Part shown: positions 26,883 through 36,242 of the stretch, piece by piece
Position numbering within the stretch: position 1 is the stretch's first letter
Layout of the letters: every line of letters starts with the position of its first letter
Assembly: GCF_022655595.1 (NCBI RefSeq)
Contig: NZ_CP093379.1
Coordinates: forward strand, 926,501-990,500
Source: Ignatzschineria rhizosphaerae
Lineage (GTDB): Bacteria > Pseudomonadota > Gammaproteobacteria > Cardiobacteriales > Wohlfahrtiimonadaceae
Length of the DNA: 64,000 bases
Direction: 5' to 3'
Made by a program: the position numbers and the translations under genes
Notes under the pieces: generated by a model
Told to the model about the DNA's origin: nothing
The model's input: only the letters and a program-made list of their open reading frames with translations
The model's database searches: none

Positions 26883-26915
26883 AAAAGCCCTGAAGCAAAA
26901 TTATCAGGGCTTTTT
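26883..26915 (+). terminator. Rho-independent terminator of the Na/Pi symporter gene
   Basis: AAAGCCCTGA / TCAGGGCTTT, perfect 10-base stem with an 11-base loop running into TTTTT, 10 bases after the stop codon. Confidence 0.88.
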
Positions 26916-26944
26916 GATAATCGTGTATTAGCTGCGTATTAGCG

Positions 26945-27116
26945 ATTGATGAGATCGTAAAATCGGTTTAAAAGTGACAGCAGATAGATTGCTGGTACAT
27001 CGGTTATGAGAAGCATAAGAGCTGTTCTATCTGCATTGTGCAAGCTAGTTTGATTCTCATGCGGTATTGCTGTTTTACCTATTTTAAATACTGTTTCTTA
27101 AACCGAATCGACTATA
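26945..27116 (-). repeat. Interspersed repeat R2, copy a
   Basis: Read on the minus strand it starts TATAGTCGATTCGGTTTAAG and runs through AGCTTGCACAATGC, ATGCTTCTCATAACCGATG to about 26945. Related copies lie at 54478-54610 (minus), 45547-45800 (plus) and about 36590-36766 (plus, 5' end diverged). The ACTATA end (27111-27116) contains the stop codon of the neighbouring NlpC/P60 gene. Confidence 0.7.
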
Positions 27117-27579
27117 ATCGTCTTGCTTGGTAGAAGTGTTTTTGCCAATAAGGATTATCTAAAGAGGAGGTAATCACGCCTTTTGAGGTTGAAGCATGGA
27201 CAAATTGCTGATGACCACTATAAATACCAACGTGCAAATTGGTGCCGCCCCAATTGGTTTTAAAGAAGACTAAATCCCCAGGTTTAAGCTGAGACCTTTT
27301 AATCTTTCTTCCAGTCGACATCTGATCTTCGGTTGTTCTAGGCACATTAATAGCAAAGCGCTCTGTTAAAGTACGCTGCACAAATGCAGAGCAATCAATG
27401 CCCGAGCGAGAATTTCCGCCAAGCTGATAAGGTGTGCCACGCCAGAGCCGCTCTTGTGCTTGAAGCTCTGATGTTACTACTTGGCTATTTTGTAGTTGTG
27501 AATAGTTAGAGCGGTTTTTAGAAGAGGCGCAGCCAGCTATCAGCAATGCTGCGCACAGTAGTAAGAGATATTTCTTCAT
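27112..27579 (-). CDS. NlpC/P60 family lipoprotein, murein endopeptidase
   Basis: A 155-residue outer-membrane lipoprotein of the MepS/NlpC type. Signal with lipobox LIAG-C (Cys17), then the NlpC/P60 peptidase domain: Cys63 in IDCSAFVQRT, His116 in LHVGIYSG and His128 in FVHAS form the catalytic triad. These enzymes cut peptide cross-links in peptidoglycan. I chose the ATG at 27579, which gives the lipoprotein signal; the upstream ATG adds 14 unlikely residues. The TAG stop lies inside the end of repeat R2, so the element sits exactly against the gene's 3' end and may have changed its last codons. Confidence 0.88.
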   Translation of the reverse strand: MKKYLLLLCAALLIAGCASSKNRSNYSQLQNSQVVTSELQAQERLWRGTPYQLGGNSRSGIDCSAFVQRTLTERFAINVPRTTEDQMSTGRKIKRSQLKPGDLVFFKTNWGGTNLHVGIYSGHQQFVHASTSKGVITSSLDNPYWQKHFYQARRL

Positions 27580-27768
27580 AAGATCGATGGTATCCTTAAG
27601 TGTTTTATCATAGTGATGCATACTTTTAGATCAATATTTGATGAAGCTAGTGAAAATAGGAATTTACTTCTATCAATGGTAAGTCAATAACACTATATCA
27701 AACTCATATCATTATAGAAATCAATCTCCTACCATCATAATGGCAAGCAAACACTTATGGATGCGGCA

Positions 27769-28566
27769 TTAACCTAAAAGTAATGCATCATCTTCCACTT
27801 TATCCCCTCGGCTTTGCTCAAAAAGTACTAATAGATCAGAGATACTTAAGTTTTCACGCATCTCTCCAGATACATCTAACACGATCTCACCTTGGTGGAG
27901 CATAATAGTGCGATTGCCGTAGGAGAGTGCTTGTTGCATTGAGTGGGTGACCATTAAAGTCGTGAGCTTATTTTTGCTGACAATCTCTTCTGTGAGTTTT
28001 AATACAAAGGCGGCTGTTTTAGGATCTAGTGCCGCGGTGTGTTCATCAAGCAGCAATATTTTAGAAGGCTGTAGAGAAGACATCAGTAGACTAATGGCTT
28101 GACGCTGTCCGCCTGAGAGTAAGCCCATACTATCTTCTAAGCGGTTTTCTAATCCCAATTTTAGCGTTGATAAATGCTCTTTAAAGATCTCTCGGCGCTC
28201 TTTATTAACGGCGGGTTTTAATCCTGACTCTTTATTTCCACGATCATAAGCAAGCGCTAAGTTTTCCTCTATTGTTAAGCTCTCACAAGTTCCAACCATC
28301 GGATCTTGAAAAACTCTTGCGACTAAACGCGCACGATCTGACACGGATTTAAAAGTGACATCTTCATTATTAATAAAGACTTTGCCCGCTGTTGTTTCGG
28401 CATTCCCACTAATGACATTTAAAAGCGTGGATTTACCGGCACCATTTGTCCCGATCACGGTGACAAATTCACCTTCTCGAATAGTGAGATCAATTTTTTT
28501 AAGGGCCATATTCTCTAAAGGCGTATGTTCATTAAAGATTACTTGAATATCTTCTAAACGCATCAT
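27769..28566 (-). CDS. ABC transporter ATP-binding protein (TrpXYZ-like)
   Basis: A 265-residue ABC ATPase: Walker A GTNGAGKST (about 38-46), signature LLSGGQRQAISL, Walker B ILLLDEHTAALDPKT and a switch His in MVTHSMQQAL. The sequence type is that paired with ABC_sub_bind (DUF534-like) binding proteins, for example the streptococcal TrpXYZ system. Its ATG lies 2 bases after the permease stop with GGGAGA upstream, so it is coupled to the permease. With the binding protein at 29731 it forms a complete importer. Substrate not shown by the sequence; tryptophan or another aromatic compound is a guess. Confidence 0.85.
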   Translation of the reverse strand: MMRLEDIQVIFNEHTPLENMALKKIDLTIREGEFVTVIGTNGAGKSTLLNVISGNAETTAGKVFINNEDVTFKSVSDRARLVARVFQDPMVGTCESLTIEENLALAYDRGNKESGLKPAVNKERREIFKEHLSTLKLGLENRLEDSMGLLSGGQRQAISLLMSSLQPSKILLLDEHTAALDPKTAAFVLKLTEEIVSKNKLTTLMVTHSMQQALSYGNRTIMLHQGEIVLDVSGEMRENLSISDLLVLFEQSRGDKVEDDALLLG

Positions 28567-28568
28567 AA

Positions 28569-29477
28569 TTAACGTCTCCCTTTAAAGCGTCTTTTTAATT
28601 TAGCCTTAATTTGTGGTAAAACAAGGGCAATCACAACGAGTGTTGCGGTGATGAAGTTTAAATCTTGTGCGCCAATACCAATACTTTGTAATGGCCCGCT
28701 ATGAAGGGCAAGCGCGATAAAGAGGCGATATAAAATTGCGCCAACGATCACTGAGAAGGTAATCCAAAACATTTTTTTAGAGGTGATTAACGTCTCGCCG
28801 ATAATCACTGCTGCAAGCCCGATAACGATAGTACCAACACCAATCGAAATATCTGCGCCTCCTTGGGTTTGAACATAGAGTGAGCCACCTAAAGCGATCA
28901 GAGCGTTAGAGATCATCATGCCTAAATAAGTCATCTTATTGGTATTGATCCCTTGCGCTTGGGACATACGGATATTAGCCCCTGTGGCTCTTGTGGCTAA
29001 TCCCGCTCGGCTTGCAAAGAAGAGATCGAGAAGCAGTTTTGCCGCAATGACAAAAAGTAGAATCATTAAGGGTTTCACCCAAAACTGATTACTATAATCT
29101 TCGTTAATAAAGGGAGTAATAACCGTTGGTTCCCAGATAAGCGGAATATTAGGTGCGCCCATGATACGAAGATTAACAGAGTAGAGCGCAATCATAACTA
29201 AGATACTGGCTAAAAGCTGCATGATTTTTAGCGAGACATGGAGCCAAGCGGTAACAAATCCAGCAGCTGCGCCAGCAAGCGTACCAAAGAGTGTTGCAAG
29301 CCAAGGATTAACGCCTGCAATAATGGAGACGGCGCACACAGCGCCTCCAAGAGGAAAACTTCCATCAGCGGTTAAATCAGGAAAGTTAAGAATCCTAAAG
29401 GAGATTAAGACGCCTAAGGCAACTAATCCATAAATTAGGCCAACTTCCAGAGCGCCGAAAAGTGAGATCAGTGACAT
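28569..29477 (-). CDS. ABC transporter permease (TrpXYZ-like)
   Basis: A 302-residue permease with about eight to nine membrane helices and the branched-chain amino acid permease-like text GLIYGLVALGVLISFRILNFPDLTADGS near the start and the ATGANIRMSQAQGIN cytoplasmic loop, typical of the partner of ABC_sub_bind proteins. It sits between the ATPase (2-base gap) and the binding protein (253-base gap), all on the same strand. GGAG lies before its ATG. Confidence 0.85.
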   Translation of the reverse strand: MSLISLFGALEVGLIYGLVALGVLISFRILNFPDLTADGSFPLGGAVCAVSIIAGVNPWLATLFGTLAGAAAGFVTAWLHVSLKIMQLLASILVMIALYSVNLRIMGAPNIPLIWEPTVITPFINEDYSNQFWVKPLMILLFVIAAKLLLDLFFASRAGLATRATGANIRMSQAQGINTNKMTYLGMMISNALIALGGSLYVQTQGGADISIGVGTIVIGLAAVIIGETLITSKKMFWITFSVIVGAILYRLFIALALHSGPLQSIGIGAQDLNFITATLVVIALVLPQIKAKLKRRFKGRR

Positions 29478-29730
29478 TAAAAAACTCCAAAAACGATTGA
29501 ATATGTGTAAGTGTAAAGCGACTTTATGGGGGAATTAGGTTAGAAGAGTGATTTTATGCCCCATAACGTATTCTTTATAAGATATGATTGATTTTAAGCT
29601 ATAACCATTGCTGAAGATCATAGATCTTCATAGGTCATAACCGACCATCATATGAATTTTTAGTATCAGTACCGCATTATAGCTAGGCATTACATTCTGC
29701 AATGCCTAGCAGATGAAGTTTTATCAACTT

Positions 29731-30702
29731 TTATTCAATAACTTTAGTTGCACTTTTGATAACTTCTTCAGGTAAGGTGACACCTTGTTGCTGCGCTGCT
29801 TTAAGATTGACATAGAGTTCTGTTTTTTGTGGTTTTTCAGAAGCGATATCGCCGGCTTTTTCCCCATTTAAAATACGAACAACAAGTTTCCCTGTCTGTC
29901 TGCCCATGCCATAATAATCCCCACCTAAAGCCGCAACTGCGCCGCGCTCTGATGAAGAGGTGTCTGAAGCAATGAGCGGAATTTTCGTTTGAACCGCCGC
30001 TTGATACATTGACTCATAAGCTGAAACAACGTTGTTATCAGTACTGGTATAGATTACATCAACACGACCTTGAAGGCTTTTCACCGCCGTTGAGATATCC
30101 GTTGTTCGTTGCGCGGGTGCTGCAACTACTTTAATCCCTTGAGGCTCTAAAATTTCTTGGAGCTGCTTTAAGACGATTGTCGAGTTCACTTCGCCAGGGC
30201 TATAGACAAAGCCGATGCTTTTCACATCTGGAATAATCATTTTGACTAAATCCATTTGTGGCTCAAGGGGTAAATGGTCTGAAACGCCTGTCACGTTACC
30301 GCCCGTGGCTTCCCAGCTTCTAACTAAGTTTGCCGCAACAGGATCTGTAACGGCCGTATAGACAATAGGAACCGTTCTAGTGGAAGCAAGTAACGCTTGC
30401 GCACTTGGCGTTCCTATCCCGATAGCAACATCAGGATTATCTCCGGCATATTTTTTAGCAATTTGCGCAGCAGTTGCACTATTGCCTTGCGCGCTTTGAA
30501 ATTGTAGCGTGAGGTTCTCTCCTTCAATAAATCCGGCGTCTTTTAACTCATCAATAATGCCTTGTCTTGCTTGATCAAGTGCTGGGTGCTCAACAATTGC
30601 GGTAATAGCAACATGTTTTTTAGCATTATCTGCAAAAGAGAGTGAGCTTAAAGAGAGTGGCATTAATAGTGACAACATGAGTAACATTTTTCTACGATTC
30701 AT
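29731..30702 (-). CDS. ABC transporter substrate-binding protein (TrpX-like)
   Basis: A 323-residue periplasmic binding protein with a Sec signal (cleavage near SLSFA-DNA, residue 25). The mature part matches the ABC_sub_bind family: VAITAIVEHPALDQARQGI, an AKKYAGDNPDVAIGIGTPSAQALL segment, PIVYTAVTDPVAANLV and VDVIYTSTDNNVVSAYE. It is the first gene of the importer. The 250-base gap to the permease may carry a partial terminator that favours expression of the binding protein. GAGGATTTT precedes the ATG. Confidence 0.86.
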   Translation of the reverse strand: MNRRKMLLMLSLLMPLSLSSLSFADNAKKHVAITAIVEHPALDQARQGIIDELKDAGFIEGENLTLQFQSAQGNSATAAQIAKKYAGDNPDVAIGIGTPSAQALLASTRTVPIVYTAVTDPVAANLVRSWEATGGNVTGVSDHLPLEPQMDLVKMIIPDVKSIGFVYSPGEVNSTIVLKQLQEILEPQGIKVVAAPAQRTTDISTAVKSLQGRVDVIYTSTDNNVVSAYESMYQAAVQTKIPLIASDTSSSERGAVAALGGDYYGMGRQTGKLVVRILNGEKAGDIASEKPQKTELYVNLKAAQQQGVTLPEEVIKSATKVIE

Positions 30703-31151
30703 AAAATCCTCTTTTCTTTAATCTTATTTATTATTGGTGATAATTTGTTAATCACTAGCTTTAGATAAACAGATGAGTATAGACTCAACTCTCTGAACAT
30801 AGCATAAAAGAAATTTTGTGGATAGTTGAAACAAAAGAGATAGATCAATTATGAAGAATTAATAAAAATAAAAGGGTTATGATGATCTATCTTATATTTT
30901 ATGAAAAATATTGCGGTAATATTAATAATCGAAATATTTGATTTAATAAAACTATTCATAATTTTGAATAGCTTTTATGAATAGCACTTTTTGTCATAGT
31001 ACTTGTTTAATACCGCTCTATTTTAACAAAGCGATAGATCGATCGATAGTATCCATAAGATATATGTAACGGTAATGAATCCTTTAGTATAAAAATTCAA
31101 TAGTGGCTATAACCAATAGCCTTAAAGACAATCAAAATAGGATTAGTAGTG
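30703..31151. other. Divergent intergenic region with an inverted repeat
   Basis: About 450 AT-rich bases between the divergent binding-protein gene and a hypothetical gene. Contains CTATTCATAA (30952-30961) and its inverse TTATGAATAG (30975-30984), with a further GAATAG half-copy between them: a possible regulator site or hairpin. Both promoters should lie here. Confidence 0.45.
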
Positions 31152-32039
31152 ATGAGGTTAAAACATATTGCAGTATCAATAAGTTTTATTGCGTTGATGG
31201 GGATTGCTTTTGCAGCTACGCAAAGTGATGAACATTTGGTAAATCAGAAAGAGACGATGGCAGATAATGAATATGTGATAAGTGATGTTTCTGCCTTTTT
31301 ATTACAAGGGTCGCTGAAGCATGCTGAGTCATTGTATTATAGTATTCCCGTAGAGGCGCTTGAGATGGCTTCGTTAGAAGATGAAAAGCTCAAGTCTTAT
31401 CTCTCTTATTCTAGAGAAGTGAATTTTGATGAGCATAAGATGGGAAGTAGAGTTGTTTTAGAAGGCTATGATGAGGGAGAGGTTCAAGTTATCGTTTATC
31501 GCCAGGCAACTCCTTATCGTCATAATGAAAGGATTATTACATCAGTTATTCTTTTTGGTGATGCGATTTTAGATAGTGGTGCTTATAACCGTGCAGTTTT
31601 AAACCAAGAGTTTACAACCGCTTCCCAAAATTGGGAGAAAAATAAGAGCATCACTCGAATTAATCAAAAAGAAGAGTGGCTTAGAATGATGGAAGAAGAG
31701 CCGAAGCAAACGATTATTACGGAAACCTATGATGATCAACAAAGATTAATGACCAGCGAGCGTATTGATCGAGATGGTGATGAGTTCTTAGAGTATCTCT
31801 ATTTGACCTTTGATGAGTATTTAAAGTTAGACTTAGCAAAAGTGCGCGCAACGAATATTGAGGTAAGTGCAACACTTGAAGATATTCAAGATTATACGCC
31901 ACAAGATTTTATAGCACTTGATAAAAGGGTCTCGCTTTTTGTGCCACAAGAGATTGATCTAGAAGGAAACGCTAGGATTGCATGGCGTTATGATTCTAAG
32001 GCTGTGACTAAACGAGTTTCTAAGTTTACGTATTATTAA
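31152..32039 (+). CDS. Secreted hypothetical protein
   Basis: A 295-residue protein with a Sec signal (cleavage after AFA, about residue 22) and a hydrophilic, acidic mature part. I recognise no domain. The ATG at 31152 has AGGATT at a suitable distance; the GTG just before it (31149) is possible. The gene is 19 bases upstream of another small unknown gene on the same strand, so the two probably form an operon. Confidence 0.55.
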   Translation: MRLKHIAVSISFIALMGIAFAATQSDEHLVNQKETMADNEYVISDVSAFLLQGSLKHAESLYYSIPVEALEMASLEDEKLKSYLSYSREVNFDEHKMGSRVVLEGYDEGEVQVIVYRQATPYRHNERIITSVILFGDAILDSGAYNRAVLNQEFTTASQNWEKNKSITRINQKEEWLRMMEEEPKQTIITETYDDQQRLMTSERIDRDGDEFLEYLYLTFDEYLKLDLAKVRATNIEVSATLEDIQDYTPQDFIALDKRVSLFVPQEIDLEGNARIAWRYDSKAVTKRVSKFTYY

Positions 32040-32058
32040 AATAGGAAGGCTTATTTTT

Positions 32059-32553
32059 GTGAATCATTTAGAATTGCGCTGTATTTCGCGAGATGTTGAT
32101 ACCCAGTATCTCGACTTTAATTTCTATATTGATGGTAAAGCGCTTGATCAGCTATTGGGGTTTGATAAACAAACAGATTTACGATTTTCAGACTTTGACT
32201 TAGACCTATTTGTTGTTGATAAAACGCGTTTCCCTCATTATGATCGTCATCAAGTTGTCTTTAGTAAAATCGCGCAATATTTAGGAAATAAACCTGTTTA
32301 TACGCAATTAGATAATAACCGACTGATTCTCTATCGTTGCCATTGCGGCTGTGATTATTGCTCTGTTATTTCTTGTGATTTAGAAATAACAAAAGAGGAA
32401 GTGAAGTGGAATAATATTACTTACGAAGATGGGTTAGATAAAGAAGATGCGCTAGAGCTTAATGAACACGGAATTGAGCCTATTGAACAGCTGATCTTTA
32501 ATCGTCAGCAATATCAGCAGGTTTTTAATGAGTATTTAGAGCAATATTTATGA
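32059..32553 (+). CDS. Small hypothetical protein with a Cys cluster
   Basis: A 164-residue acidic cytoplasmic protein starting at GTG (AGGAAGG upstream). Its most telling part is LYRCHCGCDYCSVISCDLEI (about 92-111) followed by VKWNNITYEDG; this layout, a strand, a Gly/Cys turn and then a TW-x-x-F/I strand, recalls a widespread group of uncharacterised or immunity-type proteins that read GCDCGxxGC...VTWSDF. That link is from memory and weak. Its 3' end overlaps a strong inverted repeat at 32528-32569. Confidence 0.5.
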   Translation: MNHLELRCISRDVDTQYLDFNFYIDGKALDQLLGFDKQTDLRFSDFDLDLFVVDKTRFPHYDRHQVVFSKIAQYLGNKPVYTQLDNNRLILYRCHCGCDYCSVISCDLEITKEEVKWNNITYEDGLDKEDALELNEHGIEPIEQLIFNRQQYQQVFNEYLEQYL

Positions 32554-32569
32554 TTGTCTAAATACTCAT
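32528..32569. terminator. Hairpin at the end of convergent genes
   Basis: Perfect 13-base arms ATGAGTATTTAGA / TCTAAATACTCAT with a 16-base loop, overlapping the last codons of the preceding gene and facing the agmatinase gene. The T-run is poor (TTGTGTC), so termination is probable rather than certain. Confidence 0.5.
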
Positions 32570-32603
32570 TTGTGTCAATACCTATCTGTTTTATGGAATG
32601 ACT

Positions 32604-33533
32604 CTATTTTTTACTAGCTTGAATATAGAGCATTTCTAAAGCAATCGTTGCGCCGGCAAGTGCAGTAATATCTCCATGGTCATAAGCAGGAGAGACTTCC
32701 ACTAAATCCATACCAACGATATTTAAAGGCGCTAATCCCCGAAGGAGCTTTAAAGCTCTATCTGTTGTTAAGCCGCCACAAACAGGCGTTCCTGTGCCGG
32801 GCGCATGTGCAGGATCAAGGCAATCAATATCAAAAGAGAGATAAACAGGGAGATCTCCTACGATCTTTTTGATTTTTGATAATAATGTCTCTACTTTTTC
32901 ATCATTGACATAAGCGGCATCAAGTACGGTAAAGCCATTATTCGCATCATACTCTGTGCGAATGCCGATCTGAACGCTGCTTTCAGGATCAATGAGTTTC
33001 TCTTTAGGCGCATGATAGAACATTGTGCCGTGATCAAATTCACTCCCCTCCTCATAGGTATCGGTATGCGCATCAAATTGAATAAGGGCCATTTTCCCAA
33101 AATGTTTAGCATGTGCTCTTAAAAGAGGGAGCGTTGTAAAATGATCTCCGCCAAATGTCAGTAGCTGTTTACCAGATTCTAAAATTTTATCGGCGTGCAG
33201 TTCTAGCTTTTCACTCATATCTTTGGCATTACCAAACTCAAAGACAAGATCCCCACAATCAATAACATCTAAACGATCTTGCATTCTAAAGCTCCAAGGA
33301 TAACGTTTATCCTCCCAAGCTAATTGTGGTGAAATTTGCCGAATAGCAGCAGGACCAAAGCGCGTTCCTGGTCTTCCCGATGTTGCCATATCAAAGGGCA
33401 CGCCGGTAATGACCCAATCAGCTTTGCAGGAGTAAGGATCAAACTCAAGAGGTAGCCTTAAAAAACCAAAAGCATTTGATACCAGCGAATTATCGTAAGC
33501 ATGGGCGAGTGTATTATATCTTTTTGAACCCAT
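32604..33533 (-). CDS. speB: Agmatinase / ureohydrolase
   Basis: A 309-residue arginase-superfamily enzyme. All manganese ligands are visible: GGDH (His131), the DAHTD group (Asp154, His156, Asp158) and [18 protein letters not shown] (about 232-249). The overall text fits agmatinase, which makes putrescine and urea from agmatine. A guanidine- or guanidinobutyrate-type hydrolase cannot be excluded from sequence alone. AAGGAG precedes the ATG. It is divergent from nhaC with a 440-base gap. Confidence 0.85.
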   Translation of the reverse strand: MGSKRYNTLAHAYDNSLVSNAFGFLRLPLEFDPYSCKADWVITGVPFDMATSGRPGTRFGPAAIRQISPQLAWEDKRYPWSFRMQDRLDVIDCGDLVFEFGNAKDMSEKLELHADKILESGKQLLTFGGDHFTTLPLLRAHAKHFGKMALIQFDAHTDTYEEGSEFDHGTMFYHAPKEKLIDPESSVQIGIRTEYDANNGFTVLDAAYVNDEKVETLLSKIKKIVGDLPVYLSFDIDCLDPAHAPGTGTPVCGGLTTDRALKLLRGLAPLNIVGMDLVEVSPAYDHGDITALAGATIALEMLYIQASKK

Positions 33534-33973
33534 AAAAATCTCCTTCTCATGTGGTGAATAATGATGATATTTTTTTATTGTAATGAATGATTTATTGGCT
33601 GTGTGTGAGTATCAAGATTGAGCAGCCAGCGTTGAAGGCTGTATTAAAGATAGGTAATAAATTATTTTTTTGATTATACCTATTAGTTATAACTAGCAAA
33701 GAGACATTAAAATCTCAACTCTTATTTATGATAGGTGGCTAATTGCCGATAATGCTTCAGTTAATAAATATTTACAATAAGGATAATTATTTTATCTACT
33801 TGCTATTCAATAGAGTATATGGCAATACTTACGGATATTAGTTTTCCCATACGCTCCGTATATGGAGAAATTGGTGTGCCTAAAAAACTAATATCACCAA
33901 AAATTGTGACATTAAAAACATCATTAAAAAAATATTAATAATAAATAAAAATTAATTATCAGGAGGAGTTGTT
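33534..33973. other. Divergent speB-nhaC intergenic region
   Basis: 440 AT-rich bases with the promoters of both genes and the structured element at 33834-33895. Nothing else seen. Confidence 0.5.
33834..33895 (+). promoter_or_regulatory. Folded leader candidate upstream of nhaC
   Basis: Outer arms GATATTAGTTTT (33834-33845) and AAAACTAATATC (33884-33895) pair perfectly over 12 bases and enclose an inner hairpin CCATACG-ctc-CGTATATGG plus a short GGTGTGCC segment. The closing stem with internal hairpins looks like an RNA leader or riboswitch-like fold, 78 bases before the nhaC start. I could not match it to a known consensus. A DNA operator is the alternative. Confidence 0.45.
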
Positions 33974-35401
33974 ATGAGTGAGTTAGATAACACTGATCGA
34001 ATTGTCGCGCTTATAGATAAACCCAAAAAAATGCCAAGCTTGAAGATCGCGATGATTCCGCTCGTTGCGATGGCATTTTTCTTATTTATAGGAATCTTTA
34101 TTTTAGAGAGCGAGCCCCAAATTCCCGTATTGCTAAGTGCGATTGTGAGTGGAATTGTGGCGGTTTACCTCGGATATTCATGGAAAGAGATTGAAAGGGG
34201 GATTACCGCAGGAGTCGCTTTATCCATTCAAGCACTCTTAATTTTGATCGTGCTAGGAACCTTGATTGCCACATGGCTGGCAAGTGGTATTGTCCCGACC
34301 ATGATCTATTATGGACTAGATATTTTATCGCCTCAGTGGTTTTTACCGCTAGCCGTTGTGATTACAAGTGGTGTAGCGCTGACTGCGGGAAATGCATGGG
34401 CGGCTGCCGGAACCATTGGTATAGCTGTCATGGGCGTTGGTATAATCTTAGGTTATAACCCGGCAATGGTTGCCGGCGCTGTAATCTCGGGTGCTTATTT
34501 TGGAGATAAAATCTCACCGCTATCAGAAACAACTAATATGGCTTCAGGAATCTTAGGTGTTGAGTTGTTAGAACATATTCGTTATATGCTCTACACAACG
34601 ATTCCTTCCTGGGTTTTAACGGTGATTTTATTTTTAATTTTAGGGATGTTCTATGGGGGAAATGCCGAGAATGTTGCTGAAATTGCAGATCTGCAAGCAA
34701 AAATGGATGAGATCTTTATAATCACCCCTTGGTTGATTTTGGTTCCTATTACCGTTTTAGGGCTTATTGCGATGAAAGTGCCGGCAATTCCGGGCTTAAT
34801 CATTGGGGCTATTTTAGGCGGAATTGTGGCGATTGCCGTTCAAGGTGAGAGCTTTAAGTCTGTTTTTGACATGATGATCTCAGGATTTGAAAAAGAGACT
34901 GGGAATGCCATTATTGATGAGCTCCTTAATAATGGCGGTATTGAGTCGATGATGCCTACGGTTGCGCTTGTGATGTTAGCAATGAGCCTTGGTGGTATTT
35001 TAGAATTAAGCGGTGTTTTAGCAACTATTGTTCGTAGTTTACAACGTTTTGCGCGTTCAACGGGTAGTCTAATTGCCACAACTGTGGGGTCTTCTATTGC
35101 AGCTAACGTGATTGCTTGTGATCAGTATTTATCGATTCTTTTACCTGGAAGAATGTATGTAAAAGCTTATGAAGAGCAAGGCTTACAGATGAAGTGTCTT
35201 TCAAGAACAATTGAAGATGCTGGAACCATGACATCTCCCTTAGTCCCGTGGAATACTTGTGGTGCTTTTATGGCAACGACCTTAGGGGTTGCTACGATTG
35301 AGTATGCCCCCTTTGTATTTATTAGCTTCTTAAGTCCGATTATTGCCATTATCTATGGATATACCGGTTTTAAAATTGCTCGTGTGAAAACTGCTACGTA
35401 A
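33974..35401 (+). CDS. nhaC: NhaC-family Na+/H+ antiporter
   Basis: A 475-residue inner-membrane protein with about 11-12 helices. Family marks: GNAWAAAGTIGIAVMGVG, SGAYFGDKISPLSETTNMASG and, near the end, SRTIEDAGTMTSPLVPWNTCGAFMATTLGV. NhaC exchanges sodium (or sodium with an organic anion) for protons. GGAGGAG lies before the ATG. Its downstream neighbour is a DsbA-family gene behind a strong terminator, so nhaC is a single-gene unit. Some relatives move organic acids or amino acids, so the substrate is not certain. Confidence 0.85.
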   Translation: MSELDNTDRIVALIDKPKKMPSLKIAMIPLVAMAFFLFIGIFILESEPQIPVLLSAIVSGIVAVYLGYSWKEIERGITAGVALSIQALLILIVLGTLIATWLASGIVPTMIYYGLDILSPQWFLPLAVVITSGVALTAGNAWAAAGTIGIAVMGVGIILGYNPAMVAGAVISGAYFGDKISPLSETTNMASGILGVELLEHIRYMLYTTIPSWVLTVILFLILGMFYGGNAENVAEIADLQAKMDEIFIITPWLILVPITVLGLIAMKVPAIPGLIIGAILGGIVAIAVQGESFKSVFDMMISGFEKETGNAIIDELLNNGGIESMMPTVALVMLAMSLGGILELSGVLATIVRSLQRFARSTGSLIATTVGSSIAANVIACDQYLSILLPGRMYVKAYEEQGLQMKCLSRTIEDAGTMTSPLVPWNTCGAFMATTLGVATIEYAPFVFISFLSPIIAIIYGYTGFKIARVKTAT

Positions 35402-35440
35402 ATCAATACAAAGTGCGCTAGATTTCGTATGATAAGAGGT

Positions 35441-35487
35441 GAGCTCGAAAAGTAGATCAAGATTGATGGGCTTTTCGAGCTCTTTTG
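35441..35487 (+). terminator. Rho-independent terminator after nhaC
   Basis: GAGCTCGAAAAG / CTTTTCGAGCTC, a perfect 12-base stem with an 18-base loop, followed by TTTTG. Confidence 0.8.
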
Positions 35488-35516
35488 TTTATGGAATTTG
35501 GTCATTGGAGATAAAG

Positions 35517-36221
35517 ATGAGTCAGCTAAATTGTCAAGATGGTATTTGTGAAGTTCCTGAAAGTCAGGAGCCTGTTACAAAGGTAGTAAAACTACAGAAT
35601 AAAAAAATTATTTATGTAGGCGATCCGATGTGCTCTTGGTGTTATGGCATTGCGCCAGTTGTTGCCGGATTACAAGAGTATTGTGATGCCAATGCACTTG
35701 GGTTTGAAATTGTCGTAGGTGGCCTGCGTTCTGGCGGTGGAGATCAGTGGAATTCCCAATTTAAAGACTTTTTACGTCATGAATGGCAAAAAATCGAAGA
35801 GACAACAGGGCAGCCTTTTGCCTTTAAGCTCTTAGACCTGGAATATTTTAATTATGATACAGAGCCTAGCTGCCGAGCGGTGGTGACTGCTAAAAGTCTT
35901 TTACCAGATGATAATCAAAAATTGTTAACCCAGTTTTTTGCTGCGGTACAACAAAAATTTTATTTAGAGAATGAAGATCCTAAAGAGACGATATTTTATC
36001 AAGGAATCTGTGAGATGCTTCAGTTAGATTTTAAGCAATTTAAAGAGCATTTTGAAAGTGCTGAAATGAAACAAAAAACGATAGAGGAGTTTCATTACCG
36101 AAGCCTGTTGGGGGTAAGAGGATTTCCTAGCTTTGTAATGATTAAAGATCACGAAGCGGCACTTTTAACATCGGGTTATACTTCTTTACAGAGTTTAATC
36201 CGTAAAATTGAAACACGTTAA
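35517..36221 (+). CDS. DsbA-family oxidoreductase (FrnE-like, cytoplasmic)
   Basis: A 234-residue thioredoxin-fold protein: IIYVGDPMCSWCYGIAPVV has the redox pair Cys39-x-x-Cys42, followed by the helical insertion and a late VRGFPSFVMI with the cis-proline. There is no signal peptide, so it acts in the cytoplasm like FrnE-type proteins. The start at 35517 has TTGGAG upstream; the longer ORF would begin inside the preceding terminator. It is 21 bases upstream of a VOC-domain gene on the same strand. A substrate cannot be named. Confidence 0.8.
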   Translation: MSQLNCQDGICEVPESQEPVTKVVKLQNKKIIYVGDPMCSWCYGIAPVVAGLQEYCDANALGFEIVVGGLRSGGGDQWNSQFKDFLRHEWQKIEETTGQPFAFKLLDLEYFNYDTEPSCRAVVTAKSLLPDDNQKLLTQFFAAVQQKFYLENEDPKETIFYQGICEMLQLDFKQFKEHFESAEMKQKTIEEFHYRSLLGVRGFPSFVMIKDHEAALLTSGYTSLQSLIRKIETR

Positions 36222-36242
36222 TCATTAAAAATAGGAAGCGTC

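Noticed and set aside
33834-33895. Known sodium, lithium or guanidine riboswitch
   Set aside because: No match to any consensus I can recall (for example no ACGR loops for guanidine-II); kept only as a candidate fold.
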